Shown: positions 34,701 through 46,982, counted from the stretch's first letter. The stretch: DNA of 64,000 nucleotides from Phytophthora quininea (GCA_011947345.1 JAAVTG010000554.1:558001-622000); one strand, 5' to 3'. Made by a program: numbers and translations. The notes: generated by a model from the letters alone, not told the origin.

Positions 34701-36117
34701 TCAAGCCCTCGAAGACTCCACCCTAGACGAGAAACAGTCAAATGTCAAGGAGCAAGCATTAACAAGCTCACCGTCACGTCCCAGTCCTGAGTCAGCCACA
34801 GCTAGCGTAGAGCGTCAAGGTCTAGGCACAGCAAGTTCATCAAAGGCTAGTCGACCGCCAACCGCGACCAAATCGCAAAACAATGGACCGATTGACGAAG
34901 AAACTATCGCAAGCGTATTCGAAAGCAGTGTCCAGCAGCTAATTGAGTATCGTGCAGCTCGTCGCGAAGTACTGCACTTGCTCAAGGGTAAAAGAAGGCT
35001 GAACAGAGCAGGAGTGAAGCTGCTCGCAGAGTGAACGCGCTCGAGATGCAGAAGATGCGACAGAGTTTGGGAGTGCGCGAGCGCATTTCGGACGTATCCG
35101 AGTCACTGCACGCGCTAGACGAGCGGATGCAGGCGGAAACCGGTCCCTTAAGAGCTCGAGCGACTCAAGAAGCTTCGTCTACGAGCCGATCAAAAGCTTA
35201 ACGCCCTGCGCAAGCAAGAAGAGCAGGCTGAATTCCTGGACTCTGAGGCGAAGCAAGAGCTGCAAGATCTCGAGGAGTTGCTTGTCGATTTGGACTCGCA
35301 CATCGCTTTCCAAGACGCAGAGCTTGAGGCTGCTCGCAACGATCTCCGAGCCATCAAGCAAAAGTCTGATAGTGTCGACGCAAAGTCCCCACTCGATGGC
35401 CTGGCAACCGAGTTTGTGCAGAAATTGGGGCTAGGAGGAGGAAACGCCGCTGTTGTCATAAGCAAATTCCTGGGCGAAGTCGCCAGTCTGCGTATCCGAG
35501 TACGTGCCATGGGGAGTGAAGTCCAGGAGTTGCAGTCACTGGTGAGTGAGCGTGAGGCGGCACTTGGACAGCTCGAAAGTGGGCTGGCCGTCGCAAGGGA
35601 CGAGTTTGACCGCCGACTTGCAGTTCAACGGCAAGAAAGCGCACTAGCCATCGAACAAGTCAAGAAGATGCATCCACAAGTTCTCGTTCAAGCTGACAAG
35701 GAAGGCGACGACCAGAAGGACGCCGAGTGGCAGAAGCTGATCGTGCGCTGCCAGAAGAAGGACGAATACATCGCAGATCTGGAGAAGCACTTGGTCTTTT
35801 ACAAGTCCAAGTCCAAGCAGATGCAGGCGCAATTGCAGCAGCTAATCCGCTCGTCGAGCGAGCAGCAACGTCCCTCTGAAGATGCCGACGACGAACAAAT
35901 CCAACGACTTCAACGCCGCGTCCAGCAGCTTGAGGACGCCAACGACGCGTTGATGCAGGACCTGGCCAGCGCCAAAGTGTATCTGCGGGCGTCTCAAAGT
36001 CGAGGTACGATCTCAAAGAGCAGTGGAGGAAGAGAGACCCCCAAAGTCGTCCGCGTCTCGAAGAGCGAGCTGCGTGAGCTTCCAGCACCAATGCCGTCAC
36101 ACGTCGCAGATCAATAA
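31764..36117 (+). CDS. Kinesin motor protein, kinesin-4-like, with repeated tail
   Basis: Microtubule motor. ATG 31764 opens MTSDNARRD; the motor domain has VKVCVRIRPL, the P-loop AYGQTGTGKTHTM, switch I NEQSSRSHAIFS, switch II VDLAGSERAKRTG and PYRDSKLTRLLQDSLGGNS, ending near residue 400. One intron lies at about 32016-32091. A long coiled-coil stalk alternates with a six-unit repeat (separate entry). After a frame change near 34420 and an intron near 34516-34586 the stalk resumes (DAREESSRRWVLER), with further changes near 35030 and 35160; the last part (35278-36117) is coiled coil. Switch II context (RTGAVAGRFKESVSIN) fits kinesin-4 (KIF4/KIF21). Family call is firm, subfamily moderate. 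The breaks in the stalk may be errors or extra introns. Confidence 0.85.
33709..34220 (+). repeat. Six-unit coding repeat in the kinesin tail
   Basis: Six imperfect copies, about 25-30 codons each, of a unit with core MRDLDTPD, then RGRSRTPSR, then SARPSST. Units 1-3, 5 and 6 contain ITMRDL; unit 4 is shortened (RDFGTSDRSRARSKTPSR). The region is basic and proline/serine rich, so probably disordered. Each unit holds S/T-P-x-R/K type sites such as TPSR, which match the consensus of cyclin-dependent kinases. Confidence 0.9.
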
Positions 36118-36191
36118 CATATACTACACAATTCAGTACAGAATTGATAACTACCGACACTCAACTTTCTTTGAATGGCTACAATTTGAAA

Positions 36192-37028
36192 ATGCCCTCG
36201 ATGTTGGCGCCGACCGAGCTGGAGCGCGAGCACGTGCACAAAGTGTACGACCTCATCGCGCCACATTTCAGCCACACGCGCCATCACCCGTGGCCCCAAG
36301 TCATCGACTTTCTGAGCCACTTGCCGGCCGGGTCTTTGGTCGCAGACGTTGGCTGCGGCAATGGCAAGTACCTGAACGTGAACCAGTCGCTCTGTCTGGT
36401 CGGAGGCGACCGTAGCATCCCGTTGATGCAGACTGCAGATCCGACCAAATGGTGACACAGCTTTTGGAGTTTTTTAGAGATATTTATTGAAATGGTATCG
36501 TTATTTGTTGCAGCAATTTACTGGGCTGCGATGCGCTAAAAGTTCCATTACGAACTGGAGCGTTTGACGCTGCGCTGTCCATTGCAGTGCTGCATCACAT
36601 CTCAACAGAGGCGCGCCGGGTTGCTCTCATCAAGTAAATATCTAATCACTTTCTTTTAATTATCTTATTTGACAAGTTGCTGTAGTGAATTGGCTCGGTT
36701 GGTGCGCGTTCGAGGACAAATTCTCATTGTGGCGTGGGCGTTTGAGCAGGACGAACGGTCGAAGCGTCGATTCGAGCAACAAGACGTCATGGTGGAGTGG
36801 AAACTGCAGCAAAAGTATGCTTCGGAGAATGACGAGCGCGAGCAGGATGGGTCCCATGGACGCGTCGATACAGAGAAGCAGTGGGTGGTGTACGAGCGAT
36901 ACTGCCACGTATATCGACGTGGAGAGTTGGAGGAGTTGGTGGCAAAAGTGCCTGGGCTTAAACTCGTGTCAGTCGAGTACAGTCGGTCGAACTGGTGTCT
37001 CCGTCTTGAACGAGTGGGTTGCAACTAA
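36192..37028 (+). CDS. TRM9/ALKBH8-type tRNA wobble-uridine methyltransferase
   Basis: SAM-dependent enzyme that finishes methylation of wobble uridine side chains in tRNA (family knowledge). ATG 36192 opens MPSMLAPTELEREHVHKVYD. Motif I is VADVGCGNGKYL, followed by GGDRSIPLM, then after an intron (about 36452-36514) the post-I motif NLLGCDALKVPLR and FDAALSIAVLHHIST. A second intron (about 36634-36685) precedes ELARLVRVRGQILIVAWAFEQ. The last part has HVYRRGELEELV and WCLRLERVG as in yeast TRM9. The reading frame is clean across both splice joints, with no gap, which contrasts with most neighbours. No fused AlkB or RRM part is present. Confidence 0.85.
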
Positions 37029-37126
37029 CAACGCTCGTGAATCAAATGACAACCTTTAAGTGTAATGGAATCTTGGCAGCGGTTTCTTTATGCGACTTTT
37101 GACACTTTTATTATCTGGACGTGTCG

Positions 37127-39326
37127 ATGAACTTCACGAACGTGGAAGGAAGACCCCTAGACGGTGCAACCTCTGTTGATGTTGGTGATAAACCTGTCAC
37201 CGAACTCCAGCTAAAAGAACTGGACAACTCGGGACCTGAGGACAACGATGATACTAACGATGGAAGCGATACAGCACGAGTTGTCAGCAGCGCAACAGCC
37301 TTTGCGAGGTATGGCACAAATACGGCAAGAGGGACATTAATTTATTTATTTTATGTTGCTGTGTCTAGCAAGTGCTTGAAAACCGAGAGCTACGAGGAGG
37401 CGTTGGTGGCATTGCGAAGCGCCTTGGAGATTGCGAGTCCTTCTAGTATATCTTACAGGTTGGTAGTGATGCACTCTGCACAACTTCTAAAAGTTACCAG
37501 CCAACATGAAGCAAGTATCCAGTGCATGCTGGTGAGTGCTGTGGCTAGAAAATCGAGTAACTTGGCAAATGGTGAACTCACGTAACGTTTTATTGCAGTC
37601 CATTTATCAGTCGATGCCTCCCGCATTTTCTCGCGCGGAAGGCATTTGCATTATTGTACGTTTACATTTTTTTCTTATGATATTTTATCTGGCTGACACG
37701 TCCTTGGATAGGCACGTCAATACGAGGAAATGCAGTCGTTATCAGGAGCCAAGTTCTGGTGGAAAAACTAGGATCGCCATTCACTCCAAATTCACAGCTA
37801 TGGGAGGCGATGGGGGATCGATTTTTCAGCCACGATCTTTACGTTTTTGCTGCGGATTGCTACGCCCAAGCACTCAAGGGAAATCCGGAGCTGTATGCTC
37901 TACCCTCACTTCGCTTTCGGTATCGTTATTTAACGGCATCGTTAGAATTCGTGGGACCATTAGGTCAAGCAGCTCACTTGAACGCGTTGAAGACAGTTGC
38001 GTGGTCGCTCGCTCAGTGGTTCCGCCGACGAAATGGAACCAATACCCAGCTTACGAGTTGCTATGAAGATCCTTATTACTATTTGTTGCGATCGATTTAT
38101 TCAGCAGCATTCCCAGGAATCTATCGTATCGCATTTGCTTGGATCGATGGGCCTGCTGGGCGGATTGCGCGATGGTGGAGGCGATACTGGGCTAAAAACA
38201 CCCACAACGGACAAGTGAAATTATACCTGGAATTGGCACCACCAAGAAATCAGCAACGTCGAAACAACGGCAACCTCGCAGTCGTACTCGAATCACCAAC
38301 CCAGGAAAGCTTTTATCTCCATTGCCAGCAAAGAAGCCTTACCTGAAGAAGAAAATCGTATCTGAAGGCGCAACGGGAGGAAATTGTGGAATGCGACAAG
38401 GTATCAGTAAGAAGAAGAAACAAAAGGCAGCGAGAAAATCAACACACAACGAGTCTGACCCCGTTGACGACGAAACCCCGCAACCAATCAAGTCATTAAA
38501 GGGGAAATCGACCAAAGTTATGCCAGCACCAGGGGCAAAGAATGGGGAATGCATGACGACCTGCCAACAAAACGCAAATTCCCTGTCGTAAGGTGGGTGG
38601 CGTCATTTTTTATGTCTCATTCGTGTTTTCAGGCATTTATTGACATTGTCGCGTTTGATCAGACGGCTACGCACTAAACAGATTTCGGGCTCGGCAGAGA
38701 ATAATATTCGTCCGGCATCGGCTGGAGATGGCAAGACAGCTACAAAAGATGAAGAGGTCGTGGCACGTGCGGCCTCCGCAACGAGTCTGTTAGACGTGTA
38801 TTCACTCCACACATCAAGCACCGAAGAGTTTGTGGCTTCTTGTGGTCGTCAACCGAGTTTTGCCGACCTCGATCTGGACGAAGTTCAGCAATTCGCTCGA
38901 CTTGCTCATTACCGAGCGCGAGTTCTTTCTGGGCAGCATTCTTGTGTGGAAGACTTGGACACAACCAAGGTGATGCCCCAATGGCAAATAGATCTCGACC
39001 GAGCAATGACGTTAGTGAAAACTCAACAGCAGCGGAATTTGTTGAGTGGCAAAGTGGTGGTGGAAGACGATTCCGTAGCGCACCTTGCCGAGGTGCACAC
39101 ACGGATCGTGTTGCAACTCTCCGCACTTGGTCGGCAGTACACACGGGAGTTCGGCGAAACTCAGTTCACTCAACAGCTGCGGAAAGTAACTCGGCGGTTG
39201 GTAGAGTGGAAGTTTTTATTCATATCGCACCTGGTTGATGCTCTTGACGGTGTGAAGTCGACCGCAATGAAAGAAGAGAAGCAGAGAAACCTCGAGTTCT
39301 ACCATGTCCATCGCGGCGGAAGTTAA
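37127..39326 (+). CDS. Uncharacterised protein with TPR-like helices
   Basis: No family recognised. An acidic N-terminus (VTELQLKELDNSGPEDNDD) is followed by helix pairs with TPR character: CLKTESYEEALVALRSALEIA and later FSHDLYVFAADCYAQALKGNP, ELYALPSLRFRYRYLTAS. A Lys-rich segment (KKPYLKKKIV, KKKKQKAARKS) and a helical C-terminus (DEVQQFARLAHYRARVLSG, QLRKVTRRLVEWKFLF) complete it. At least four introns fit (after TAFAR, after CML, after GICII, and about 38588-38630). Frame changes around 37740 and 38220 may be errors. ATG 37127 is the first ATG of the frame; the GTG upstream is not used. It is convergent with the Tudor-like gene. Confidence 0.55.
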
Positions 39327-39409
39327 CGAGAGGCGTTGGTATTAAAGCTTACGCTTACAGTAAGCGGCTTACTTCACGTACATTCAATATGTTCATTGGT
39401 GGATAGGAG

Positions 39410-41720
39410 CTAGTTCTCGATTAGAGCCAAGATGTGAACACGAATCCCATAGCATCGCAGCTCATTTTCGTTGCTTTGTGGTGATAGTACTCGCGCTAGT
39501 CGTAGACATGTTATGCGGTTCTCCCTGCGCTTCGGGGCCGCTTCGCTCACGAACCGATCTTCGTTGCCTCGTTGTCCATGGTAGCCGTGTCCACTGCTAT
39601 TGCGGCGATGGAACACTTGCGGGCCCTCAGTGCGTCGGGGAGAGCGACCACGTAGCTGCGCTTCCGCGTGTCCACTGCCTGGTCTTGCCTGCGGTAGGCG
39701 ATCCACATCGACCATAGAGAACGCAGCATTGGCGCCGAGAGTATCGGTGGGTGACATGAAGCTTGCTGTTTCACGAGACACACGGGGACCGGCACTTGGG
39801 CGAGCCATTTCACCGAGACGGTAGTCCGCTTCGCGTTTTGTCCGAAAAGGAGCATATTGCGGTGGGTAAGCTGTCCCATTCGCCAAAGGACTAGCCTCAC
39901 CGCCAGGAGAAGAGTCCATCGAATCTCCATATTGATACCCTGTGGGCGTTCCTACGTCGCCACCACGCGCGTTGAATCGATGCGGGAAGCGCCCGTCAAT
40001 ACGCGCACGGTTGCGGAGGTGTGCGTCAAGTGAGCGATCTGCCAGGTACGGGTCGGCTCGATCACGCCAGGCGGCGGGTCTGTAAACCGGCGGCGGTATT
40101 CCGCAGCCTCCACAGATAGCTGTGGCCCACTTGACCAACGAGACTCGAACGGGTTTTCAAGAGACATATCACGGGTGGAAGCGCGTCGGTAGCCTCTGAT
40201 GTCTGGAGGAGCTTGGATTCTTGGCTCGCTAGTAGTCTCTCCACCACTGTAGCGGTCAGACGCCACTATACGCGTCCGCCCTCCCACAGCTTGTCCCCGA
40301 TACGCAGGAAGTCGACTCATGGCTTCTGCGCGTCGATCAAGGTCATCTGGACGATACAACGCAGTGCCACCACGTGCAACACCACGTATCATAACAGGAG
40401 CGCCGCCATATACATCATCGCGCATTGGACGCGATCGCTTACCGTCAAATTGCTCCGCTGCAGGCGAGTCAGAGGTCGGACGTTTCCGCGAGGCAAGAGA
40501 GTTTGCAGCATTCGGAAAGCCTGACGCAGCTGGTGGCGGCTCCGACGGCAGCAGGGATAAAATCGCGGAATGAACGTTAGCAGGGAAGCACGATGTCAAG
40601 AGTTCGTTGTCCGACGCAATGAGTCCAACCACATCCAGTGCCGACAAGAAGACCTCACCGGCAGGGGACACGAAGTGCGTCTCTCCTGTCCCCGCGGCGC
40701 TGGTCTGGACCCGCCAGCCTTGTCGCCGGAGACTCGGTAGAGCGTGGTTCTCGAACAAACTGATGACAAACTGCGCCTCCCGTTCGCTGACTTGGATGCG
40801 AACGCGAGGCTGAGCTCGACGTTGCTGTCCTGGCGGCGGGTGCATAAAGTCTCCCGTGTCTGGACTCGCAGGAGAGTTCCCCGCCCCTTCTTCAGCAGCA
40901 GTGAAATGGCTGGCGGCATGTGCGCCGGGTCTGCACGCTCGATCTCGTCCTGGATCAAGATCTGCAGCGTCCCGTCGATACTCAAGTCCTCGGCGTCTCC
41001 GTCAGCATACACCGCCGTGTACAGCGCCGTCCGGTGGTCGAACTTCACCACTTGGCCTAGAAATCGGCCGTGACCAGCGAAAGTCTTGGCCACACGCAGA
41101 CCAATGAGGTCCTCCGCATACACTTCCCGTCCGTGGAACATGATCCTGACGTCGCGTTCACTAGGAGACGGCGGCGTCCTGCGGTTCTGCTCTGCGTCGT
41201 CCACGTCGTCGTCGTCGTCGTCGTCCTCGTTCATCTCCTCGTCCTGGGAGATCAACGTGTTGCGGTCCTCGCTGTCGGATCCGCTGCGGTGGAACGAGTT
41301 GACTTGGCTCTGGGCCGTGCCAGCGTTCGCCGCGCTTGACGGTGGAGGTTTCCCGTTCTGGCCAGTCTCTGCTCCTCTGTCCTTGACGCGCTGCTTGTCC
41401 TTCTGCTCGCGTAGCTGCATGAGCGCCGCGCCTCCGGACGAGAGTGATGGTAACGACGCGTTGCTGACCTTGTGGCGAGCCAGCGGCGCGTCGTCGTCGC
41501 TCATGGCCGCGTCGCTCTTGCGGATGTCCTCGTCGGCCGTGGCCGAGCTGCTGGGCGAGATGTCGTTGTCGTGCTGGTTCTGCGAGTCGGCGGCGAGCCA
41601 GCTGCTGCCGCCCTCGGGCTTGCGGCGCTGGCTGTTGGGCATCACGGGCGCCACCGGGGTCGACGAGAAGGCTGGCGGCTGCGAGGAGGCGGGCGAGCTG
41701 GAGGACGCCTCCCGCGCCAT
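39410..41720 (-). CDS. Acidic Ser-rich protein with Tudor/PTM-like domain
   Basis: The N-terminal 150 residues are low-complexity (Ser, Pro, Ala) and contain a run of Asp residues (NEDDDDDDDVDD). Next comes a compact domain, DLIGLRVAKTFAGHGRFLG then VVKFDHRTALYTAVYADGD and AEDLSIDGTLQIL, that resembles the small Tudor-like domains in plant PTM/DIR17 chromatin proteins. After a one-base shift near 40845 a second folded segment appears (VSEREAQFVISLFENHALPS; GWRVQTSAAGTGETHFVSPAG), then a long Arg/Pro/Gly-rich disordered part. A second shift near 40000 leads to the C-terminus ending at 39410. ATG 41720 (MAREASSSSP) is chosen over an earlier start at 42080 because the upstream part is untypical. 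A nuclear, chromatin-linked role is inferred only. Confidence 0.55.
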
Positions 41721-42191
41721 GGTCGGTGGGAAACGGTGGAAAATAAATGGAAAAGGGTCCTTTTCTGGAAAATACCGCAGGCTGTTGGGGGCCGCGAACA
41801 GCTCGCCTCGATAGGCTGCTCTTCGGATCCGGCAGCGGAGAATGCCAATGAGCTTCAAAGAACTACGCAACACGCGTGGAAAAGGAGTGGTTGGTATCGA
41901 GAAATGCTCGTTAGCGATGGTTGCAGTTTGACATCTACTACGACTATTGTTAGTTGACGACGAAACTACTGACGCGAGCGACAGCCTCGCCGCGGCAAAA
42001 GTTTCAGCCAAGAGAAGTCCGATGCTTGCTGAAAACGATTGCTTTGATCCCCCCATGCATCCCATGGATATCGTCACCAACAGCTTTATTCAACGTGGCA
42101 CACCAACTGTCCACATTGGTCTCCACACAAATCCCCATTTTAGCCAATCACCTCCGTCATCATTATTGTCGCTCCCGCAAGGTCGTCGACC

Positions 42192-44253
42192 ATGCTCGCT
42201 GCCTCTGCGCGCGGGCCCCTGCCGCCTCTGCAGACCTCTCTGCTACGCGTCGTCGCCATCCTAGCTACGGTGTTCACCTATGTGCTCTCTAGAGTCAACG
42301 AAGTGGTGCCAGCGCCCTACATGGTCTCTCCCTCAGCCGAAATCCGCCTCGAACTGCAACATTTTCGCTAATTGGGCTCCCTTTCCAACATCAGGACGAG
42401 ATTTTCCATGCCCCGCAAGCTCAAAAGTACTGCGACGGACACTTTGGTATATAATTTATTAAAACTGCGCTGCAACAGCACTCGCTGATGCTCTCCACGT
42501 TGTAGACGAATGGGACCCCAAGATCACCACTTTCCCGGGGCTCTACCTGGCGTCCATGCTGTACGCAAAGCTGGCGGGTCGACTTGGAGCAGCAGACTTT
42601 TGCTCACTGTCAGTGCTGCGCAGCGTGAACGTGCTGTTCACGCTGGGAAATGTGGTACTCTGCGTGCTGCTACGACGCCACGTGGCTCCGCAGGATCCCC
42701 ACGGCCAGCTGCACGCACTGCGAGTGGCGCTCTTCCCGCCGCTGCTCTTCTTCGCGTTCTTGTACTACACGGACGCGGGCGCTACATTCTTTGTGCTGCT
42801 GATGCTGCTGCTGGCGGAGAAGGTGGACTTGAGGCAGTACCCACCGGCTAGAGGAGCTTTGTGCTCAGTGCCGCGGTAAAGTATAGCAAATGTGGTTGCT
42901 GTAGTACTGCTAGCTTACTGATGTTCGGCATTTGTTCAGAGTGGCGCAGTCGCGGTGATTTTCCGGCAAACCAACATCATTTGGGTTGTCTTCGTTGCGG
43001 GCACGGTCGTGGTCCGTTGTGCGGAGTTAGCACACGGAAAATTCATCTATGGGTAAGCAGGGACTGTGTCAATGCCGCTCCTATCGACTTGGTATTAACG
43101 CAATTTGTATGCATCAATAGATCATTCACAGAGGAGACGGGTGCCAATGGCACGATAGCTGTCTGGCATGGGTAAGGATTTCCTCCATTTCACGCTACAA
43201 TTTTACGCACGATTAACGTTTTATATTCTTGCTGTTGCTCTCCGCAGCCCTGTACGAGTGTTTCTCAATTTCGTGTCGGTCGTGATATCCAACCTCCCCT
43301 CAATTCTCCAGATCGTCTGGCCGTTTGTCGTCGTTGTGGTCTGCTTTGCGGTCTTTTTAGTAGTAAATGGTGGGATCGTGGTTGGTAAGTGGGGGGCTCT
43401 CTGCTTGCTGGGTATTGGAGTTCAGTCTCTCACATAGATTTATAATTCGTAGGTGATAAATCTAACCACGAAGTGATATTCCACGGCGCTCAAGTGCTGT
43501 ACTTCATCGTGGTGGCAGCTACAGGCTTCGGGCTGAGTCTTGCATCTCTCAGCTATCTGCACACGTTTTTGAAATCTGTTCGTGACACATGCAGGTCTGT
43601 CCGTGGTGTTTTGTGCATCCTGTTGGTGGCTGCAGCGACAATTGGCATCATTTGGCGCTACAGTCCTGTCCACAAGTTCATGCTGGCAGACAACCGGCAT
43701 TATACGTTTTACGTGTGGAGAAAGTTCTTCCTCAAGCACGAGCTAGCCAAGTTCCTTCCTGCTCCATTGTATCTCTTTTTGGGTGGCGCTGCTGGACTGA
43801 GCTTGGTATTCCATCATCACTATGCTGCAAGTTGTTTTGAATTATTAACGTTTAATGTTTTTGCTGCTTTTGCAGGATGGAGACGTTCTCCGTTGTGGAC
43901 GTTGGTGTTTGCGCTTGCTGTGTGTCTGGTGCTCGCACCGTCCCCACTTGTGGAGTATGCTTCTTGCTCTGTTACTTCTCTTACTTTGGTACAACTAACG
44001 TTGCGGGTTGCTTAGGCCGCGGTATTATTGTGTTCCCTTCGTCATCCTCCATTTGAACACTGGCCTCGTAAGTTACTCGTCCTTCGTATTTATTGCATTG
44101 TGCTAATGCGCTTGCTATTGGTTGCAGCAATCCGCCTTGAATTTGTGGATAACTGCAGCGGCTTATGTGGTTGCCAACGTAGTCACGGTGTACGTCTTTT
44201 TGCATCGTCCGTACACATGGGTTGACGGCTCCACTGCTCGTTTCATGTGGTGA
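42192..44253 (+). CDS. ALG10-type alpha-1,2-glucosyltransferase
   Basis: Adds the third glucose to the dolichol-linked oligosaccharide in the ER before N-glycosylation. ATG 42192 opens MLAASARGPLPPL with a first membrane helix (VVAILATVFTYVLS). Family markers: PAPYMDEIFHAPQAQKYCDG split by an intron, DEWDPKITTFPGLYLASM, several membrane helices (for example FPPLLFFAFLYYTDAG), HKFMLADNRHYTFYVWRKFF and the C-terminal FLHRPYTWVDGSTARFMW. About eight short introns. The exon joints give a consistent frame without gaps. A CCAAT-like AGCCAATCA lies at about 42143, upstream of the start. Confidence in the family is high. Confidence 0.88.
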
Positions 44254-44429
44254 GGTCTTCTTGAATACGGCAAAAATGGCGGGTTTTGATCATGAATAAA
44301 AGAGTTCCCATGCGATATCAACGATACTTTCTAGACTAACTAACCCACACTGCAGAGCTAATCCAACCACTTTTTTCAATGAAGAGAACATGACGCAACG
44401 ACCCGCAGTTGCAAGAAATGATGCAGTGC

Positions 44430-45233
44430 TTACTGCGTTCGACGACGTTTCGTTCGACCTTGATGACGTTCAAGCCATTCAACCGCAGCCTCGTGATTGT
44501 GCATCTGCCCGAGCTCAAGCATTAAAGCGTTGCACTCGTCGTTTTTCAGGTCTTTGTAGACCCATCGGATGTGTTCCAGTTCGCCAGACTTGCCGACGCG
44601 CCTGGCAATGGCGAGTTTCGTTTTCTTGGGGCATTCGGAAAAGCATCGAGATCGCCATGGATCTGAGGAGTGCAAGCTCATGGTATTTAACGCGTTCATA
44701 AACAGCGTCATGGCTGGATCGTTGCTTCTCAGCAACCTCTTGGATTACTTATGAGCGTCGCCCGAAAGCTGCGTCATTCTCATCTTGAGTTCCTCTTTGA
44801 ATGTTGGTTCGGACATTTTGCCCTTCAAGACGAGCAGGCCAGCGACGTTGTCCACGCGAGCTGAGGCATCATACACTACAGGAATATCTTCGAGGTTCAT
44901 ACACCCATTGTCGACGACGAAATTGCGGGGCCTTGTGCCAGAGGTGGGTCTCCAACCAGTCGAGAACCTCCGTCTCACAGCCTTGCTGACAAGCTTCGAT
45001 CATTGCATCGTCACGAGGCCACAGCCCCAAGAATCCACTTACCCGGTCTTCAAATACGCCAACTCGAACCGATTGGAACGGTGCAAGGTGTTAAACAGGA
45101 TGCGCGCGGCAGTAGCTGGAGGGACGGCTGGTGTCGGCTCGAAGAACGGCTTTCGGAAGCCCGGGTATGGGTCGCAAGGATGCTTGGAATTGCCGCACTT
45201 CATCTTGAGCGCGGAAATCGAGGAATGGCACAA
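44430..45233 (-). pseudogene. Uncharacterised fragments, possibly ankyrin-like
   Basis: Three short open stretches in different frames on the minus strand. The rightmost has PYPGFRKPFFEP and NRFELAYLKTG; the middle has DNGCMNLEDIPVVYDAS and PTFKEELKMRM; the left has FSECPKKTKLAIARRV, LEHIRWVYKDL and NHEAAVEWLERHQ. Patterns like EVLDWLETHLW and HEAAVEWLERH recall degenerate ankyrin repeats of oomycete proteins. No start or splice pattern links them, so a decayed gene is the best reading. The stretch 44254-44429 holds nothing I can name. Confidence 0.35.
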
Positions 45234-45314
45234 GGGAGAACGATCAACGACGATAAAGGTTGTTACAGGACATAGGTTCGGATCGGAGGACAGGCTATCA
45301 GTTATTTTGCGGAC

Positions 45315-46946
45315 TCACTTCCTGGATGGAAACTTCGACGCAGCACCAGCTAATTTCTTGGGGACGGCTGCTGTCTCCACTGCCGCCAACACGTCTCCCT
45401 TCACGGGCAATGACAAGGATGGATAGTACCCGATTTCAAACGGATCTCGCGTCACTCGAAGAGAGACCTTGGAGAGAATAGTAGCCAGCGCAACTTTCAA
45501 CTCGAGCATTGCCAACTTCGCGCCAAGACACGATCGAGGTCCGGCGAGAAACACCAGAAACTTGTACGGCGAAATGATTCGCAACTTGCCTGTTTGAGGG
45601 TCGACCCAACGTTCGGGTTTAAAAGTTGCTGCGTCGTCGCCCCAGATTGACTGCAAGCGCGCAACAGAATACGTTGGGATCACCACGCGTGTTCCTGATG
45701 GGAGGAAGGTGCCGTCGCTGAGTAGAACATCTTGAGTCGCGGTTCGACCGATGAGTGGGGCTACCGGGTTCAAACGCAAGCTTTCTTTGATGGCTGCTTC
45801 CAAGTAAACGAGCCGCTGGACGTCGTTCATGCTGGGCGGCTCGCTATCCTTGGCAAAAAGCTGCGGCAGCTTTGCGAATAGCTCCTCTCGAATCTTCTCC
45901 TCCACGTCGGGATAGCGATTCATCATGATGATGAACCACTGCAAGCTTTGCGACGTCGTTCCTCGACCGGCAGCTGTGAAGTTGAAAGCCATATCGCGAA
46001 TCAGCTTCGGGGTCGTCTCCACTCGACAGGTAGCCCCTGTGCTGTTATCACGGTCACGATACTCGTTGTCTTCTTTGGCCAGAAAGAGCGAGATCAAGTC
46101 CGGGAGGCGATGTGGATTTGCTGTGGACTTGGACGCCATCGACTGCGAGATCACTTGGTAAATGATCCCGTCCACGCGGTTCATGTCCACCTTCAACTGC
46201 TTTTCGTAGCCCAAGTTTAAGGCACGCTTGAGTCTCCACAGCCTCATAGGTTGCTGAATGCGTCGGTGAATGGCGATCGGGAGACGAGTGAACGCTTTGA
46301 AGAACTCGTCGTGCTCTTCACTAGACAGCGAATTCAGGTCGACACCAAAGCCGACACGAGTGAACACGTTGGTTGCATACCAGTCCATGGTGTACTTCAA
46401 GTTGACAGGGTTCTGACTGTCGGTGCAGTGGTCTAGCAAGGTCGTACAGAGCACTGCAGCTTGCTCTCGCACCACTTGTTCCATACTGTCCTTCATCATG
46501 CTCAGCGAGAAGAGATGACTAGCAGTTTTGCGTTGGTGAATCCACTGCACTCCATCCGCCGCGAAGATGCCGTCGCCAAACACATCACTGACCAGAGCTG
46601 CGCTGCGCTTGCCAAAGTTATCGAACTTTCGATGTAGAACGTCTTCGAAAGCGCTCACATTAGTAAGCACCACACTTGTCGGCCGCCCAAGTGCACTCAA
46701 CACCCACGGATGGCCTTCACATCGTCGACACTCCTCCAGCATCCAGTCGTGAATGTCGTGCCGGTGGGCGAACATGAGGTCCAAGGTGTTGCCGAGCACA
46801 GGGAGCGTTGATGAAGGACGAGCCAACTTGGCCAAAGCTCGGTCTTGGTTCCTTGACGACAGCGTCAGCGTCAGCCACCCCACAATCAAAGCCAGCAGTA
46901 GAGCGCCCAGCGAAGCAGCCAATGGAAAAGCAAACTCGCTCCACAT
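45315..46946 (-). CDS. Cytochrome P450, copy 1
   Basis: Haem monooxygenase of the P450 superfamily, ER-anchored by an N-terminal helix (FAFPLAASLGALLLALIVGWL). Intronless, 543 residues. I-helix motif AGRGTTSQ, where the usual acidic residue before Thr-Thr is Gly; K-helix ESLRLNP; PERW; haem loop FLAGPRSCLGAKLA with the Cys ligand. ATG 46946 is chosen because it directly precedes the anchor and lies about 50 bases after a strong initiator motif. It is divergent from copy 2, with about 310 bases between the starts. Fatty-acid hydroxylase (CYP86-clan-like) activity is plausible for oomycete P450s of this look, but substrate is unknown. Confidence 0.85.
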   Translation of the reverse strand: MWSEFAFPLAASLGALLLALIVGWLTLTLSSRNQDRALAKLARPSSTLPVLGNTLDLMFAHRHDIHDWMLEECRRCEGHPWVLSALGRPTSVVLTNVSAFEDVLHRKFDNFGKRSAALVSDVFGDGIFAADGVQWIHQRKTASHLFSLSMMKDSMEQVVREQAAVLCTTLLDHCTDSQNPVNLKYTMDWYATNVFTRVGFGVDLNSLSSEEHDEFFKAFTRLPIAIHRRIQQPMRLWRLKRALNLGYEKQLKVDMNRVDGIIYQVISQSMASKSTANPHRLPDLISLFLAKEDNEYRDRDNSTGATCRVETTPKLIRDMAFNFTAAGRGTTSQSLQWFIIMMNRYPDVEEKIREELFAKLPQLFAKDSEPPSMNDVQRLVYLEAAIKESLRLNPVAPLIGRTATQDVLLSDGTFLPSGTRVVIPTYSVARLQSIWGDDAATFKPERWVDPQTGKLRIISPYKFLVFLAGPRSCLGAKLAMLELKVALATILSKVSLRVTRDPFEIGYYPSLSLPVKGDVLAAVETAAVPKKLAGAASKFPSRK

Positions 46947-46982
46947 TTCCAAGTCGAAGAAGTTGCTCTTGTTCGCCTCCCA

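Noticed and set aside
39478..41957. Long plus-strand open frames opposite the Tudor-like gene
   Set aside because: They are antisense shadows of a GC-rich Ser/Pro/Asp-rich coding region and show no domain.
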